Source of the DNA: Axinella damicornis
Taxonomy: Eukaryota; Porifera; Demospongiae; Axinellida; Axinellidae
DNA length: 64,000 nucleotides
Direction: 5' to 3'
NCBI GenBank assembly: GCA_963931865.1
Contig: OZ007506.1
Span: 13,121,972 to 13,185,971 of the forward strand
In this document: piece by piece, positions 33,401 through 41,900 of the stretch
Layout of the letters: each line of letters opens with the position of its first letter
Numbering within the stretch: the stretch's first letter is position 1
Notes under the pieces: generated by a model
Told to the model about the DNA's origin: nothing
Database searches by the model: none
What the model saw: only the letters and a program-made list of their open reading frames with translations
Program-made: the position numbers and the translations under genes

Positions 33401-36323
33401 AATCGAGTCTGCAATGGTAACCAAAGGGAAGACAAGAAATTGTTACAGCGCTCACAACTTTGCCAGCACGGTGAGCTTCGGCATGTAAGTGTCAGTGAAC
33501 GACAGCGATCACGGCCATGTGGTGTGTCTTTCCTAAGAGCTGTACTGCCATCAGCAGTCGAAGAGAGCGCTCAAGCAATGGAGGCCGACGGCAAGACCAA
33601 TGTGCTCATAGCTTACCACCAAGGTGAGTTTCAGCACCAATTTTTTACACTCAGGTCAGTGCATGATAGCGATCATGGTGGTGTGGTCAGAATCTTTGTA
33701 GGCCAATCCCAAACAATAATTGGGGTGAGCCTGAGCGAGCCTCACACTAGCGTGACTTCATTGCACTGTGCGTGTGTATGTTTGTTTGTTGGTTGGATCT
33801 TGCAGTTACCGTAAATTTTCAATTAGCGAATTTCACTTGCACGTGCACAATAATACTCAAACTCAACGAACCATCTACATGTAGCTACCTGTTCGACGAA
33901 CGATGGCGACAACAAAGATGGAGACCACTCGTGGATATTGGCTAGAGCACCAGGAACATTCTTCCTCCTTGGTGGCGACACTGACAAAGACGGAGACAGT
34001 TCGTGGACCTACATGTACCGCCACGGCCGGTGACGTTGCTGCTAGACTGCTTCAGCTAGCTATAAACGTTAACCTGACTCACAGTTGCTGTGATGTGCAT
34101 GAGCGTATGTTTCAAGAGTGCCATAATTTCTGTGCTCATTGCCTGGTCACATTCTGATGACAATCGTGTGAATGCATGTCCTGCATGCGCATGCACTTTG
34201 CTCAGGCTCGCCCTCCAATGTCCTGCATTCCACTAGTTATTTATATTACGTGGCACTTTACTTTTCCCCTACCGGGAGCGTAATTACGCGGCACAATTTT
34301 TCCCCTACCAGAAGTATAACTACTGAAAAATAAGTTGCATTCCATATAGGTTTACAAGTGTTTCAATATCAATAATGTCCACCCCTAACCATAAACTGTG
34401 GTATGTTTTTAACCCTTAGAATGCGGCGAGCATATATGTACGCTCATATTTACCATAAGCGCTCTAAATTTGCGTCACCAAAATACGAGAGCTATGGCTG
34501 CTGTAATCATTGGTACAGCCTTCTTTACACGTACAGAAGGACTCTGCTGATTCGTTGGACTTCGAGTGCAGAGCAACTCAAGTGGGGATCGTGGAGACCT
34601 CAAAAGGTAGTGGATCCACAATCTCCACCGTGCCAGATGACGTCGCCACCCTTCTACAGTGTCTGCTTGCACTTTTTACACCCGTAATCGCGCCCAATGC
34701 AAGCCATCCACTGAACGCTTCGCTCGAAACGACGCAACAATAGAATGGCCACGAGGTAAATTTGATAAAGTTTGACACAAAATTAGAAATTTCTGTTTCG
34801 GACTCGTCAATTTTGACGCAGAATTAGAGTGGCACAAATTTAGAGCGCTTACGGTAACTTCTCATCTACACGGTGAGCGTATATATACGCTTTCCACACT
34901 TTTGAGCGCTTACCGCGCGAAGGTACGAAGCCTAACGAGACTTGAGGGTATGCCCCTCTATAATGAACAGTAAGAAGGCTAGGTTTTGACAGACATCATC
35001 ACTCCAGAAAGGCAGGAAGGGGCGGTACTTGATCGAGTACGATCGTGAACTACATGCAAGTCCACAATAGTCCATTTTCTTGAGCAGAGCCAGTGAGTGA
35101 TCCTGCTTTTTCACTCCAGGCAGCCGTTCTATACCTCCAAATAACACAGGAATCGGGTGAGTTTCTTGGGGCAGCAAAAGCTGCTTACACGGCTTGTAGA
35201 CAAAATTTAATACACTAATCAAGCTGCTTACATGGCTTGTAGACAAGTTAGCACGCTTGCCACTTCCCGATAATCAATTAATTGACAACTTTCGCGTCCG
35301 CTAGTGTTTTTTTAATTTCCACTTCGCGTCCAAAGGGTTGTTAATATTGCCCAGCACTACCTATACCAAGGGCATAGATCTTGCAACTGAATTCGTAGAA
35401 CGGAAGTCACATGACAGCAGTTCTCTGACCAATCACCGTATAGTAGTCACAAGTGTTGTCATGCATGTAAGCTACGTGCAGTAGATAGACTACTAGTATT
35501 GGCAGCGTTTATGACTCACAGATGAATACTATACCGCAGGAAGTTAATTCCACAGCTTCAGCAAGTGATTCGACCGCAAAACGCCCAATCTTATTAGTCA
35601 GCCTTCTGGATCTACCAGTGTTCGGTGTACAGAATACCATTGTAGGACCCGGCGTAAGTCTTTACTGTAAGCGCTTGTCCGCCCTGGTTCATACGAAGCC
35701 ATTTTCTGCGAGATCAAGAGCGTTCGAGCTCTTACGATTTGAATTTTGCATTCGAGTGACTTCCGGTGTTTCATTCTGGCCTGAAAATCGCAAGGACTCT
35801 GGGAACCTCTGTATCGAGCCGCCAAAGGCAGCATGTAACTCCACAAACGGCAAGGGGGTGACACTCCCATTGACGCCGTAGTCAGAGCTGCGACCAGGGT
35901 CAAGAAATCTTGACCGTCATTCTTGCTGCTTGACCGCATCACAAAAGACTCTTAACCGTTTGACTGCACTGTATTTCAGCCGTTGACCGCCGATAGTATA
36001 CGGAAGAATGCGTAGCGACTGCAGCCTTTCCTTAGTATACGGGGTCAAGATTCGCTGATAAGCCCGGTCGCAGCTCTGACTACAGCGTGTATGGGAGTGT
36101 CACCCCTTAGCCCCATGGCCCATGAACGGCAAATCGTATAGCGATCACGTGCTACATCATTTAATTCGAGATCCGCGGCGCGCGCAGCTCTGGCATGCAC
36201 GGTAAGTGTCACAGCTAGTATGCATGATTTGATAGGACATTATAACAAACACACCTTGGCCATGTCATCGTATCTTTCGGCCTGCTCGGCCATCTTGGCT
36301 TGCTCTACAAGATCTGCTGCCAT
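15460..36323 (-). CDS. 14-3-3: 14-3-3 protein, gene C (complete, 6 exons, 11-kb intron 1)
   Basis: Coding exons: 36323-36255, 25031-24804, 19751-19628, 16133-15970, 15725-15630, 15516-15460 (stop TAG). Phases are 0,0,1,0,0, for 245 residues. Exon 1 is the shortest of the cluster ([14 protein letters not shown]...). Exon 2 has [11 protein letters not shown] and GARRSAWR, exon 3 [19 protein letters not shown], exon 4 [15 protein letters not shown]... then [11 protein letters not shown]; exons 5-6 match gene B. Intron 1 (about 11.2 kb) contains the complex repeat array, a DUF7869-type transposon and several MITEs; intron 2 (5 kb) and intron 3 (3.5 kb) are also full of insertions. Pairing the distant exon 1 with exon 2 is inference, but no other exon 1 or exon 2 lies between them and strand and phase agree. 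Function by family: phospho-Ser/Thr-binding dimeric adaptor. Confidence 0.92.
16378..16971. mobile_element. MITE, reverse copy of 12009-12655
   Basis: Starts at CGGTCCCAGGC (first bases of the terminus lost) and ends GCCTGGGAACGAGGCTA. The interior is the reverse complement of the 12-kb copy. GGGGGAA flanks both sides. In gene C intron 3. Confidence 0.8.
17154..17748. mobile_element. 595-bp MITE, TAGCCTCG family, perfect 9-bp duplication
   Basis: TAGCCTCGAACCCAGGCGC ... GCGCCTGGGTTCAAGGCTA flanked by ATGCAGAAC at 17145-17153 and 17749-17757. Long arms include GCATGCGC and CAGTGGATACC. In gene C intron 3. Confidence 0.88.
18395..19055. repeat. Tandem pair of palindromes
   Basis: A hairpin built on GCACGAGGGCAATCTAGTTA / TAACTAGATTGCCCGAGTGC occurs at about 18437-18540 and again at about 18750-18860. 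The second is enclosed by longer arms (18638-18710 mirrored at 18985-19055, e.g. CTCAACGAATCAGACGCCTC). Both are followed by AACTGGTATCTAAACTAC. In gene C intron 3. Confidence 0.7.
19055..19608. mobile_element. MITE, TAGCCTCG family, ending just before gene C exon 3
   Basis: TTGTTCCCAGGCTCCCCC ... GGGGGAGCCTGGCAATGAGGCTA. Arms share CTCCGTATTTTT. It ends 20 bp from the exon 3 donor, so it contributes the first bases of intron 3. No clear target duplication. Confidence 0.65.
19826..21170. mobile_element. TTAA-type element split by another element
   Basis: GACCCTTTACC..., GCGCCTGTATGCGCCCAAAC and ...ACACAAAAATCGCCAT match the intact copy at 60383-61012 in gene F. The copy is interrupted at about 20344 by the element ending near 21133, and its right end is missing. 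In gene C intron 2. Confidence 0.6.
20344..21133. mobile_element. Inserted element with GGGAGTG..AGTCAGAGCTGCGACC ends
   Basis: Left AGTCAGAGCTGCGACC and GCGGTCAA-rich repeats, right TATGGGAGTGTCACCC. The 254-bp element at 35854-36107 has the same termini and looks like a deleted relative. Reading frames here are not recognisable. Flanked by CAACACAA / CAACACAC. Confidence 0.55.
21171..22454. other. Gene C intron 2, no recognised feature
   Basis: A 169-codon open frame reaches into this stretch (21038-21547) but has no family resemblance I recognise. Otherwise no exon or repeat arm is visible. Confidence 0.35.
22455..22690. repeat. Partial copy of the 8466-8956 element
   Basis: Shares GTATTTTGAAAAAATTGAGC-like and AGTTGCCGAGATACGGCTCG with the interior of that MITE. 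The TGTGACCGG termini are not present. Confidence 0.5.
23340..24534. mobile_element. MITE with AATAGACCTTATTCGGC ends
   Basis: AATAGACCTTATTCGGCTAA and GTTAGCCGAATAAGGTCTATT are mirrored, with further arm pairing at AGTTATAAACT/AGTTTATAAC. The 46264-46673 element has the same terminal motif. Confidence 0.65.
23886..24273. mobile_element. hAT-like MITE with 8-bp target duplication
   Basis: TAGTGATGCACCGATAATCG ... CGGTGCATCACTA, flanked by GCTTTCAG at 23878-23885 and 24274-24281. TATCGG motifs repeat through both arms. Terminal sequence and 8-bp duplication fit non-autonomous hAT elements. Confidence 0.8.
25522..25797. mobile_element. 276-bp MITE, TAGCCTCG family, inside an antisense complex-repeat fragment
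   Basis: TAGCCTCAAACCCAGGCCCA ... TGGGCCTGGGTAAAAGGCTG with AGTTGCAAC at 25513-25521 and 25798-25806. The flanks (CTTAGCTTGCGCTACC on the left; GGTTGCCCCTCG at about 25836-25847 on the right) are an antisense fragment of the complex repeat arrayed at 27-33.7 kb. In gene C intron 1. Confidence 0.8.
25858..26131. mobile_element. Hairpin MITE with about 120-bp near-perfect arms
   Basis: ACAAGTAATAAAAAACATTT ... GGATGTAGGGATACCAGAAC is mirrored by GTTCTGGTATCCCTACATCC ... AAATGTTTTTTATTACTTGT around a short loop. Single arms of the family sit at 15143-15231 and 50343-50420. Confidence 0.8.
26757..26796. repeat. (GAA)n microsatellite
   Basis: Imperfect GAA/GAAA run. Confidence 0.85.
27603..30025 (+). 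mobile_element. 2.4-kb DNA transposon with TATA target duplication
   Basis: Both ends read TGTGTACCGGNCTAGGAAAA inward, with 28 of 29 terminal bases mirrored (27603-27631 against 30025-29997). TATA flanks at 27599-27602 and 30026-30029. Two uninterrupted copies of the target (31736-31750, and 42045-42066 on the minus strand: GCTATATACAGGGAAGATC) show the empty site and confirm the borders. The element carries one transposase-like gene in two open parts. A 4-bp duplication fits few superfamilies (Sola is one), but I cannot assign it. Confidence 0.85.
27780..29801 (+). pseudogene. DUF7869-type transposase-like gene with one in-frame stop
   Basis: One reading frame from ATG 27780 ([18 protein letters not shown]) to TAA 29801, broken only by TAA at 28794-28796. 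The frame before and after the stop is the same and the protein similarity runs through it ([18 protein letters not shown] follows about 20 codons later), so I read it as a recent nonsense change rather than an intron; no good donor/acceptor pair excises it. An N-terminal Cys cluster ([11 protein letters not shown]) and [13 protein letters not shown] are followed, after the stop, by [31 protein letters not shown], and near the C-terminus a Cys/His knuckle [20 protein letters not shown] recognise this layout from proteins labelled DUF7869 in corals, sponges and fish, thought to be transposon-derived. The initiator could be the upstream ATG at 27711, but 27780 lies at the start of conserved-looking sequence. 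Confidence 0.75.
33731..34400. repeat. Diverged edge of the complex array
   Basis: Contains GGGGTGAGCCTGAGCGAGCC (shared with 52700 and 53250), an ATGGCGACAACAAAGATGG segment resembling a half-unit, and short CGGCAC...TACCAGAAGTATAA units at 34255-34320. Confidence 0.5.
34413..34930. mobile_element. MITE with GCGCTCTAAATTTG arms
   Basis: Begins after TTAA at 34409 with CCCTTAGAATGCGGCGAGC. TAAGCGCTCTAAATTTG near 34457 is mirrored by CAAATTTAGAGCGCTTA near 34837, and GAGCATATATGTACGCTC pairs with GAGCGTATATATACGC. The right terminus is not clear. Confidence 0.6.
34931..35853. other. Gene C intron 1, no recognised gene
   Basis: Two near copies of AAGCTGCTTACACGGCTTGTAGACAA (about 35180 and 35222). 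An open frame at 35522-35881 has no family resemblance that I recognise and ends in the MITE at 35854. Confidence 0.35.
35854..36107. mobile_element. 254-bp MITE with GGGGTGACACTCCCAT ends
   Basis: GGGGTGACACTCCCAT plus GTAGTCAGAGCTGCGACC at the left are mirrored by GGTCGCAGCTCTGACTAC and ATGGGAGTGTCACCCC. Related to 20344-21133. It ends 150 bp from gene C exon 1, inside intron 1. Confidence 0.8.
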
Positions 36324-36401
36324 TTCCGTCCAACGTTCAGACGTACCGGTATCAGTTTACCTCGGCCTCGCTCGCGCTCGCTAGCTCGCGTGGCTCCACT
36401 T

Positions 36402-36434
36402 CGACGTCACTATTACCATGACAACAACCACTAT
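36402..36434 (-). promoter_or_regulatory. CRE module, gene C promoter
   Basis: CGACGTCACTATTACCATGA, 80 bp upstream of gene C's ATG: the CRE core ACGTCA plus the ACCAT half-site in the same order as paralogs, with one base of the CRE changed. Confidence 0.5.
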
Positions 36435-36486
36435 GTGATCCGCGGCGGCCGCCTGTATCATGTCATGCATGCATAGCCGGCCGGCC

Positions 36487-36667
36487 TAGCCTCGTTCCCA
36501 TGCCTACCCCGTTTTTTGTGTTCTTTGGTTTCCCTTGACAATAATACACGGATGCCGAAGGGCGGCGAAAAACAAAAAGCGTTTTTCGCCGCCCTTCCGC
36601 ATCCGTGTATTATTGTCAAGAGAAACCGAAGAACAGAAAAAACGGGGTAGGACTGGGAACGAGGCTA
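36487..36667. mobile_element. 181-bp hairpin MITE, TAGCCTCG family, upstream of gene C
   Basis: TAGCCTCGTTCCCATGCCTA ... GGACTGGGAACGAGGCTA, arms of about 80 bp with GCATCCGTGTATTATTGTCA. Flanked by CGGCCGGCC at 36478-36486 and 36668-36676. It lies 164 bp upstream of gene C's ATG and about 80 bp beyond its CRE. Confidence 0.88.
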
Positions 36668-36699
36668 CGGCCGGCCCATGGCCCAGCTCCAGGCAGGCT

Positions 36700-37700
36700 C
36701 CTCCCCCTGCGCGCGCCGATGAAAAATACTGGGCCGTCTGCCGCTAGTCGCATACGTGACCTTTGAACCCCCGTCAGATAAGCTGCGCTGGCAGCTTATG
36801 GCTTTTCTGAGGGGTTCAAAGGTTGCAAATGGCTTGGATGGCAATGTCCATAGCTTGGATTGCAGTGTACAGTGGTGTGGATTGCAGTGTGCAATGGTTT
36901 GTACTCTGGTGTACAAGGACTCAGACTGTAGCGTACAGTTACATGCATAATGCAGTTACATGCATAATGCAGCAATTTGCTGGGTACTATATTATGTGTA
37001 ACGGAAGTTACCCAAAGCTAATTACCCAATGCTACCCAAGCACTTGGACAATAATTAAACAATAATTGTAGTAATTATGTCATAGACAGTATGGAGTCAT
37101 GCATTGTTTAGACTTGCTATAAAATGCACATTGTGTACTGTCAGGAGAGAGTTGAATTGAAGTTGATGAAGTCAAAGTTGTTGCTATGCCAACAGTTATA
37201 GCGAAGTTCGCGCACTAGGACCTCCGCCCGCAACATATGAAATTATTCCTGGCAGTGGGCAGGGGTATCTATTGCAGGGTCAATGACTTGTAATGTAGAG
37301 ACATTAATTGGTACTAGCTGGCAGCACAAGAATCTGCTGCTATACCATTGGCTGGCGTTGACCAATAATTCCTGGTTGCTGTAAATGGCAGTCTGACCAG
37401 TGGTGAGCATTTGCTGTTTAGCTTGTCGAGGCACAACCAGTTGCTTAGCTATACAGTTTGGTTGTCGGGCAGTTTGGTCACAGTACAAGGGTAGTTGTCA
37501 TTCCCTACAATGTGATTTGGGGGATGAATCACGAAGTGATTTAGGTATGGGGATCCCCCACAACACATCTAAGGTGGGGAAGTACAGAGCAAAGCCTATA
37601 TTGACCATAGAACGAGACTTATAATCAGCTCCCTAAGCAGCTTACATGGAGGGGATATTGGGAAATATACCCTTAGCAGCATTGGAAACCCCGAAGCAGG
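36700..37700. other. Spacer between genes C and D, no gene seen
   Basis: Short direct repeats (ATGCATAATGCAGTTAC twice near 36942-36972; repeated GCAGTGT around 36840-36900). Nothing coding recognised. Confidence 0.4.
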
Positions 37701-37706
37701 CTTTAA

Positions 37707-38308
37707 CCCTTTAAGCCCCATTGACGTCTATAGGCGTCATTTAGACCCTATGCACTTGTAGGGCTTCTCGCCAGTCCAAAAAGAGACCAAAAAGTCTTCA
37801 GAGGGCCTAGGGACGACTTTAAGGCACGAACTCAAAAATTTGGTGAGATTTCGGCGCACCTCCCCCGCTAAACGTACAAGTGGGGGGGTTTCAAAGGGGG
37901 GGCTGCAGCCCCCCCTTCGGCCTGTCGTGGGCGTTTTTTGATTTTAATGAGATTCATTGACCCGAGAATTTTTGATTCTAATGATATTCATAGACCCCAC
38001 CCAGGGCCTCAAGAAAACCTGCAAATTGGTGGTGTAAGGTGTGCCATCAGTCAGATCTGGCCCAAGTTTAGGGAAATGCTGGGCGAAAATCCGGCTGACA
38101 TCCACCTTTGACCTCCGATTGCTGGCCTTGTGGGGGGTCATGAATATCATTAACGGTATTGCCAGAGGGGTCTCTCCATGTGTGCGGGCCCCACCAAGTT
38201 TGGCCGCTGAGGAGCGAATGCTGTGGGAGAGGAGTACCTACGAAAGTGGTGTGCGCTGAATGCATGAAAATGTGTTGTCTTGGTGGGAAGAATTCGGTGG
38301 TTAAAGGG
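37707..38308. mobile_element. TTAA-flanked piggyBac-like MITE, 602 bp
   Basis: TTAA at 37703-37706 and 38309-38312. Ends CCCTTTAAGCCCC and GGTTAAAGGG, mirrored for 8 bases or more. No transposase. Two reading frames inside are not recognisable. Confidence 0.7.
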
Positions 38309-38319
38309 TTAATAAAGGG

Positions 38320-38680
38320 GATTCAGCAAACCCCTCCGCTGGCATTAACCGTATAGGGTAAAACCCTCAGCAGGTAATGAAAGAGGTACTGCATACCCCC
38401 CCCCCCCCAGCATTAAAGAGGGGAAAACCCTCAGCAGGCTGCCTGCAAAGAAGGGGATTCAGCCAACCCCTTAGCTGCATGGTGGCATCAAATAGAGGGA
38501 AAACCCCTCAGCAGGCAAAGAAAGGGGATTCAGCATACCCTCAGCAGTGAAGAAGGGGATTCAGTAACCCTTCAGCAGCCATTAAATGCAGAGGATCTTG
38601 CAAACCCCTCAGCTGGCTTTATGAGGGGATCAGGTAGACCCCTCAGCTAGTATGTGGCTTACAGGCAGGGGATCAGGCAC
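38320..38680. repeat. Degenerate tandem repeats
   Basis: Variants of AGGGGATTCAGCAAACCCCT and GGGAAAACCCTCAGCAGGC recur about eight times with irregular spacing, between the TTAA MITE and gene D's stop. Confidence 0.6.
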
Positions 38681-38945
38681 GATCCCTTCAAGTATTGCAT
38701 ACTAATGCACGGAGACTCAACTTCTCCGCATATGCATGTGCACAACCCTCGCACCAACCCCCCAAAAGTAGTGTAGGGCACGAGACTAGCCGGAGCTGGC
38801 CCGGAAATGAGGCGAGGCTAGATAATTTGATTTTTCAAACCACAGCAGTAAAATCAGCATAAATTTGCATAACAGAGCTAACTAGATCTACAATGTCACA
38901 ATAAGCAAGGGTAAGAAACAGCATCCTTTCGCTTGAAGAAGTTCA

Positions 38946-41900
38946 CTAACTCTGGTCACCTTCCTCCTGCTCATCCGCCTCCTGGTTGTCGGATGTCCAC
39001 AGCTAGAGGAAGAGGGTGAACATACTTAGTACTTGCATAGTTTAACAAGCTAGCCCTTCGCTTTAATTTCTCCAGCACACGATCGCTTTCAGTATGCGTG
39101 CGCGGAGAAGGAAGGTCTAGAAACCTAGGACCACTTTACTCGGTACGAAAGAATGCAATTAGGCTTAATCACGTCCGTTTACGTCATAATAATGTGACTG
39201 CAGTCAGTCGATACTGGCCCGCTAACTTCATTGGCTGCTTGTACTGTTTGGTCGTTGTGCAGGAGAGCAGCAAACACAGGCAACATCAGACAGTCCTCGA
39301 CCTTGTACTGAGCGAGTTGAAAGATCACACGTGACAGCTGCAATGTGATTGGCTCTACCGGATTTCGAGTAGAGCTCAAGCAAAGTGGTCCCAAGTTTCT
39401 AGACCCCGTGCGGTCACATGAGTTGATTCATTTCAAAATTTGAGGGGCTAGCCCGCTGGACTAGTACTTGCACTCCTCTACTCAGAGGCACAGGAAGTAA
39501 CACAAAAAATTTAACTCGAATAGAATGCAAAGACAGAAGTTACAATTTCTAATGACTTACTGTAAGGTTATCTCTGAGCAGCTGCATAATCAGAGTGCTA
39601 TCCTTGTAGGAGTCCTCTCTAAGTGAATCTAACTCAGCAATTGCATCGTCGAATGCCTTCAGAGAGAGAGAGAGTGACATAGAAATTTGGCAGAAACATT
39701 TCTTCAAGTTTAACTGACCTGCTTGGCAACTTCACAGGCCTTGTCCGGTTTGTTCAGTATTTCATAGTAGAACACAGAGAAGTTGAGAGCCAGTCCAAGG
39801 CGGATGGGGTGGGTCGGCTGCATCTCCTTTTTTGCCTGGTCATAAGCTTTTTCATAAGCATCACTGGAGTCTTTCCTAACCGCTGGTATGTGTGATGGTG
39901 TGTGTATGTGTGACCTTATTACATTGTATTTGAGATTTTGACAAACAATAATTTATTAGCACGTACATTTGTACTTAGCCTTGTTCCCAGGCCCCATATA
40001 GCGAGAGCCTGGGAATGAGGCTGGGAATGAGGCTAGCATGTAGTATGGTACAAGCAAGAGCGCATGATGACATCTTCATCATTACGGTGAAGGAGGAAGA
40101 GCACGTAACCGTGGTGAAAGCAGACTCTTTCACTTGTACTACAAATAGTACATCTGGTCACATCGTGGCTACGTTTTCAACAGAACGTCGAAAAGAGTTG
40201 CTGTCATCACTGAATACGACTGGCGTTGGCTTAACTGGACTAATGCCACCTCCTTCCAAAAACGTGGACCAAGCAACAACCCACAGTTTCCCCCCATCTT
40301 CATCTTCCCTGCTGAGAAATTTGGCCATTACATGCTCTACCTCTTCTTCCAGCAATTATCTATCTACATGTAGCTCGCTAGAGTTGAGTGTGTGTAATTA
40401 GAGTCATGCATGTACATTGTACTGGGGACGCTGAGTACAGTCCTAGACACATGCTGAACGGCACACTGTGTACCGATGAGTATTCATAGTCCTGATTTAC
40501 GTAGCCGCAGTCATGGTAAGCAGACTTTCACATAACAATTGACCTCAGATGGAACTGCACATGTGAAAGATATGCACGCGATATGGATTCAATCAGGTTA
40601 ATCATTGTATTGATATTGAGTAGGCAGATGGACGATATATCAATATGCCGTAGTCTCCCACTAATACACCCTCCGCCAAAGTTCCTGCACAGGGTAGTTT
40701 GACTAGTTTTAATGCCCTCTGGTGAGTGTCTTCTGGAATTCTAAACTACATGTGCTCAGTACGTTACATGTACATTACGATACAAGTCATCTCGCTGCCA
40801 CTCTTCTGCAGGAAATACCAGCAGACTCTTTAGAAATGCTTGCAGTACTAACGCGGGGGAAGGCCTGGTAAAACTCGTCACGGGCTAGTGACATAGGTGG
40901 ACATAATCTGGGTGTACGTATGGAGGAGTGGCACATTCCCAAGTAAACCACAAGACCGTGTGGAGAGCGTATGCTGTACGCTTCCGCTTCGACCACCGAC
41001 ATTGGACTAGCGTGCTACAGCAACTGAGCAGTCGACATCGGGCGATCTTGGCGACATTTCTTGGGTTCAGAAAGCTGCCCGACAGCCGTGCAAGAGTCCG
41101 AAGCCAGGAGATACAGCCACATTTTGGAGTTCAAACATCTGACTTTGGGTACCCACAGTGATGAAGTGTGCTTACACAACTGTAAATATGGCCTTGCTGT
41201 TTACTCGGGAATGTGCCACTCCTCCATACGTCCACTACGTCACTTACACATGACAAGTTTTACCAGGCCTTCTCCCGCATTTTAGTATTGCAAGTGACAA
41301 ACACTGGGGTGACAAGGCCTGGGAACGAGGCTACATGAACCACCTGGCCCCTCGTTATGGTAAAAAGAAGAGAAGTTTTACACATGGCTCTCTTAAATCA
41401 ATAGAGATCACAACTGTGCCATTAACTCTTTCCACGCGAAGTGCACATTTATGTGCACACACAATTGTCGAAGCGCAGCCAGTAACAGCATGCCACTCCT
41501 AGGTCTGAAATAATTATGCCGGAATAATAGTAGCAAAGTTACACACCTGGTAGGGGAAAAATTGTGCCACGTAATGTAATGTATTGTAATCTAAATAATA
41601 AACGTTTGGAATGGCCTACAAGGATTCTGACTATACTGTCGTGATCGCTATGATGCAGTGACACAAAATCAAAATAATTGTGCTGAAACTCACCTTGGTT
41701 GTAGAGATATGCGCTTTTGTCTCGCCGTTGGCCACCATTGCTCGAGCGCTCTCTTCGACTTCCAGTGGCAGTACCCGGAAAGGCACACGAAGATTCTGAC
41801 CACACGGCCGTGATCGCTATCGTTCACTGACGCTTACATGCCGAAACTCACCGTGCTGGCTAAGTTGTGAGTGCTGTAATAATGTCTTGTCTTCCTTTTT

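Larger units (their letters stand above)
27021..33730 (+). repeat. Complex tandem array, about eight dimeric monomers
   Basis: Monomers begin with GAGGGGCAACCGCACTCCTG at about 27021, 27496, 30546, 31031, 31632, 32274, 32802 and 33354 (periods roughly 470-650 bp; the second is split by a transposon). Each holds two related half-units: one with GAGCAATGGCGACCAAAAGG ... ACGGTGAGTTT, one with GAGCAATGGCGGCC ... CAAGGTGAGTTTCAGCAC. Both continue into GACAGCGATCACG and GTCAGAATCTTCGT. Some borders carry extra units of about 35 bp (GCGGCACAATTTTTCC...CCAGGAGTGTAA). CACTCCTGGTAG and CTACCAGGAGTG are mirror images at the borders. No long frame is kept across copies, so it is a repeat, not a gene family. 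In gene C intron 1, sense opposite to the gene. Confidence 0.8.

Noticed and set aside
27021..33730. CRISPR-like or satellite gene array
   Set aside because: Monomers are long and dimeric without short repeat/spacer structure, in animal DNA; treated as a complex repeat.
33380..33814. 144-codon frame in the repeat array, and similar frames at 30099, 31267, 32993
   Set aside because: They differ in frame and length between monomers, as expected for non-coding repeats.
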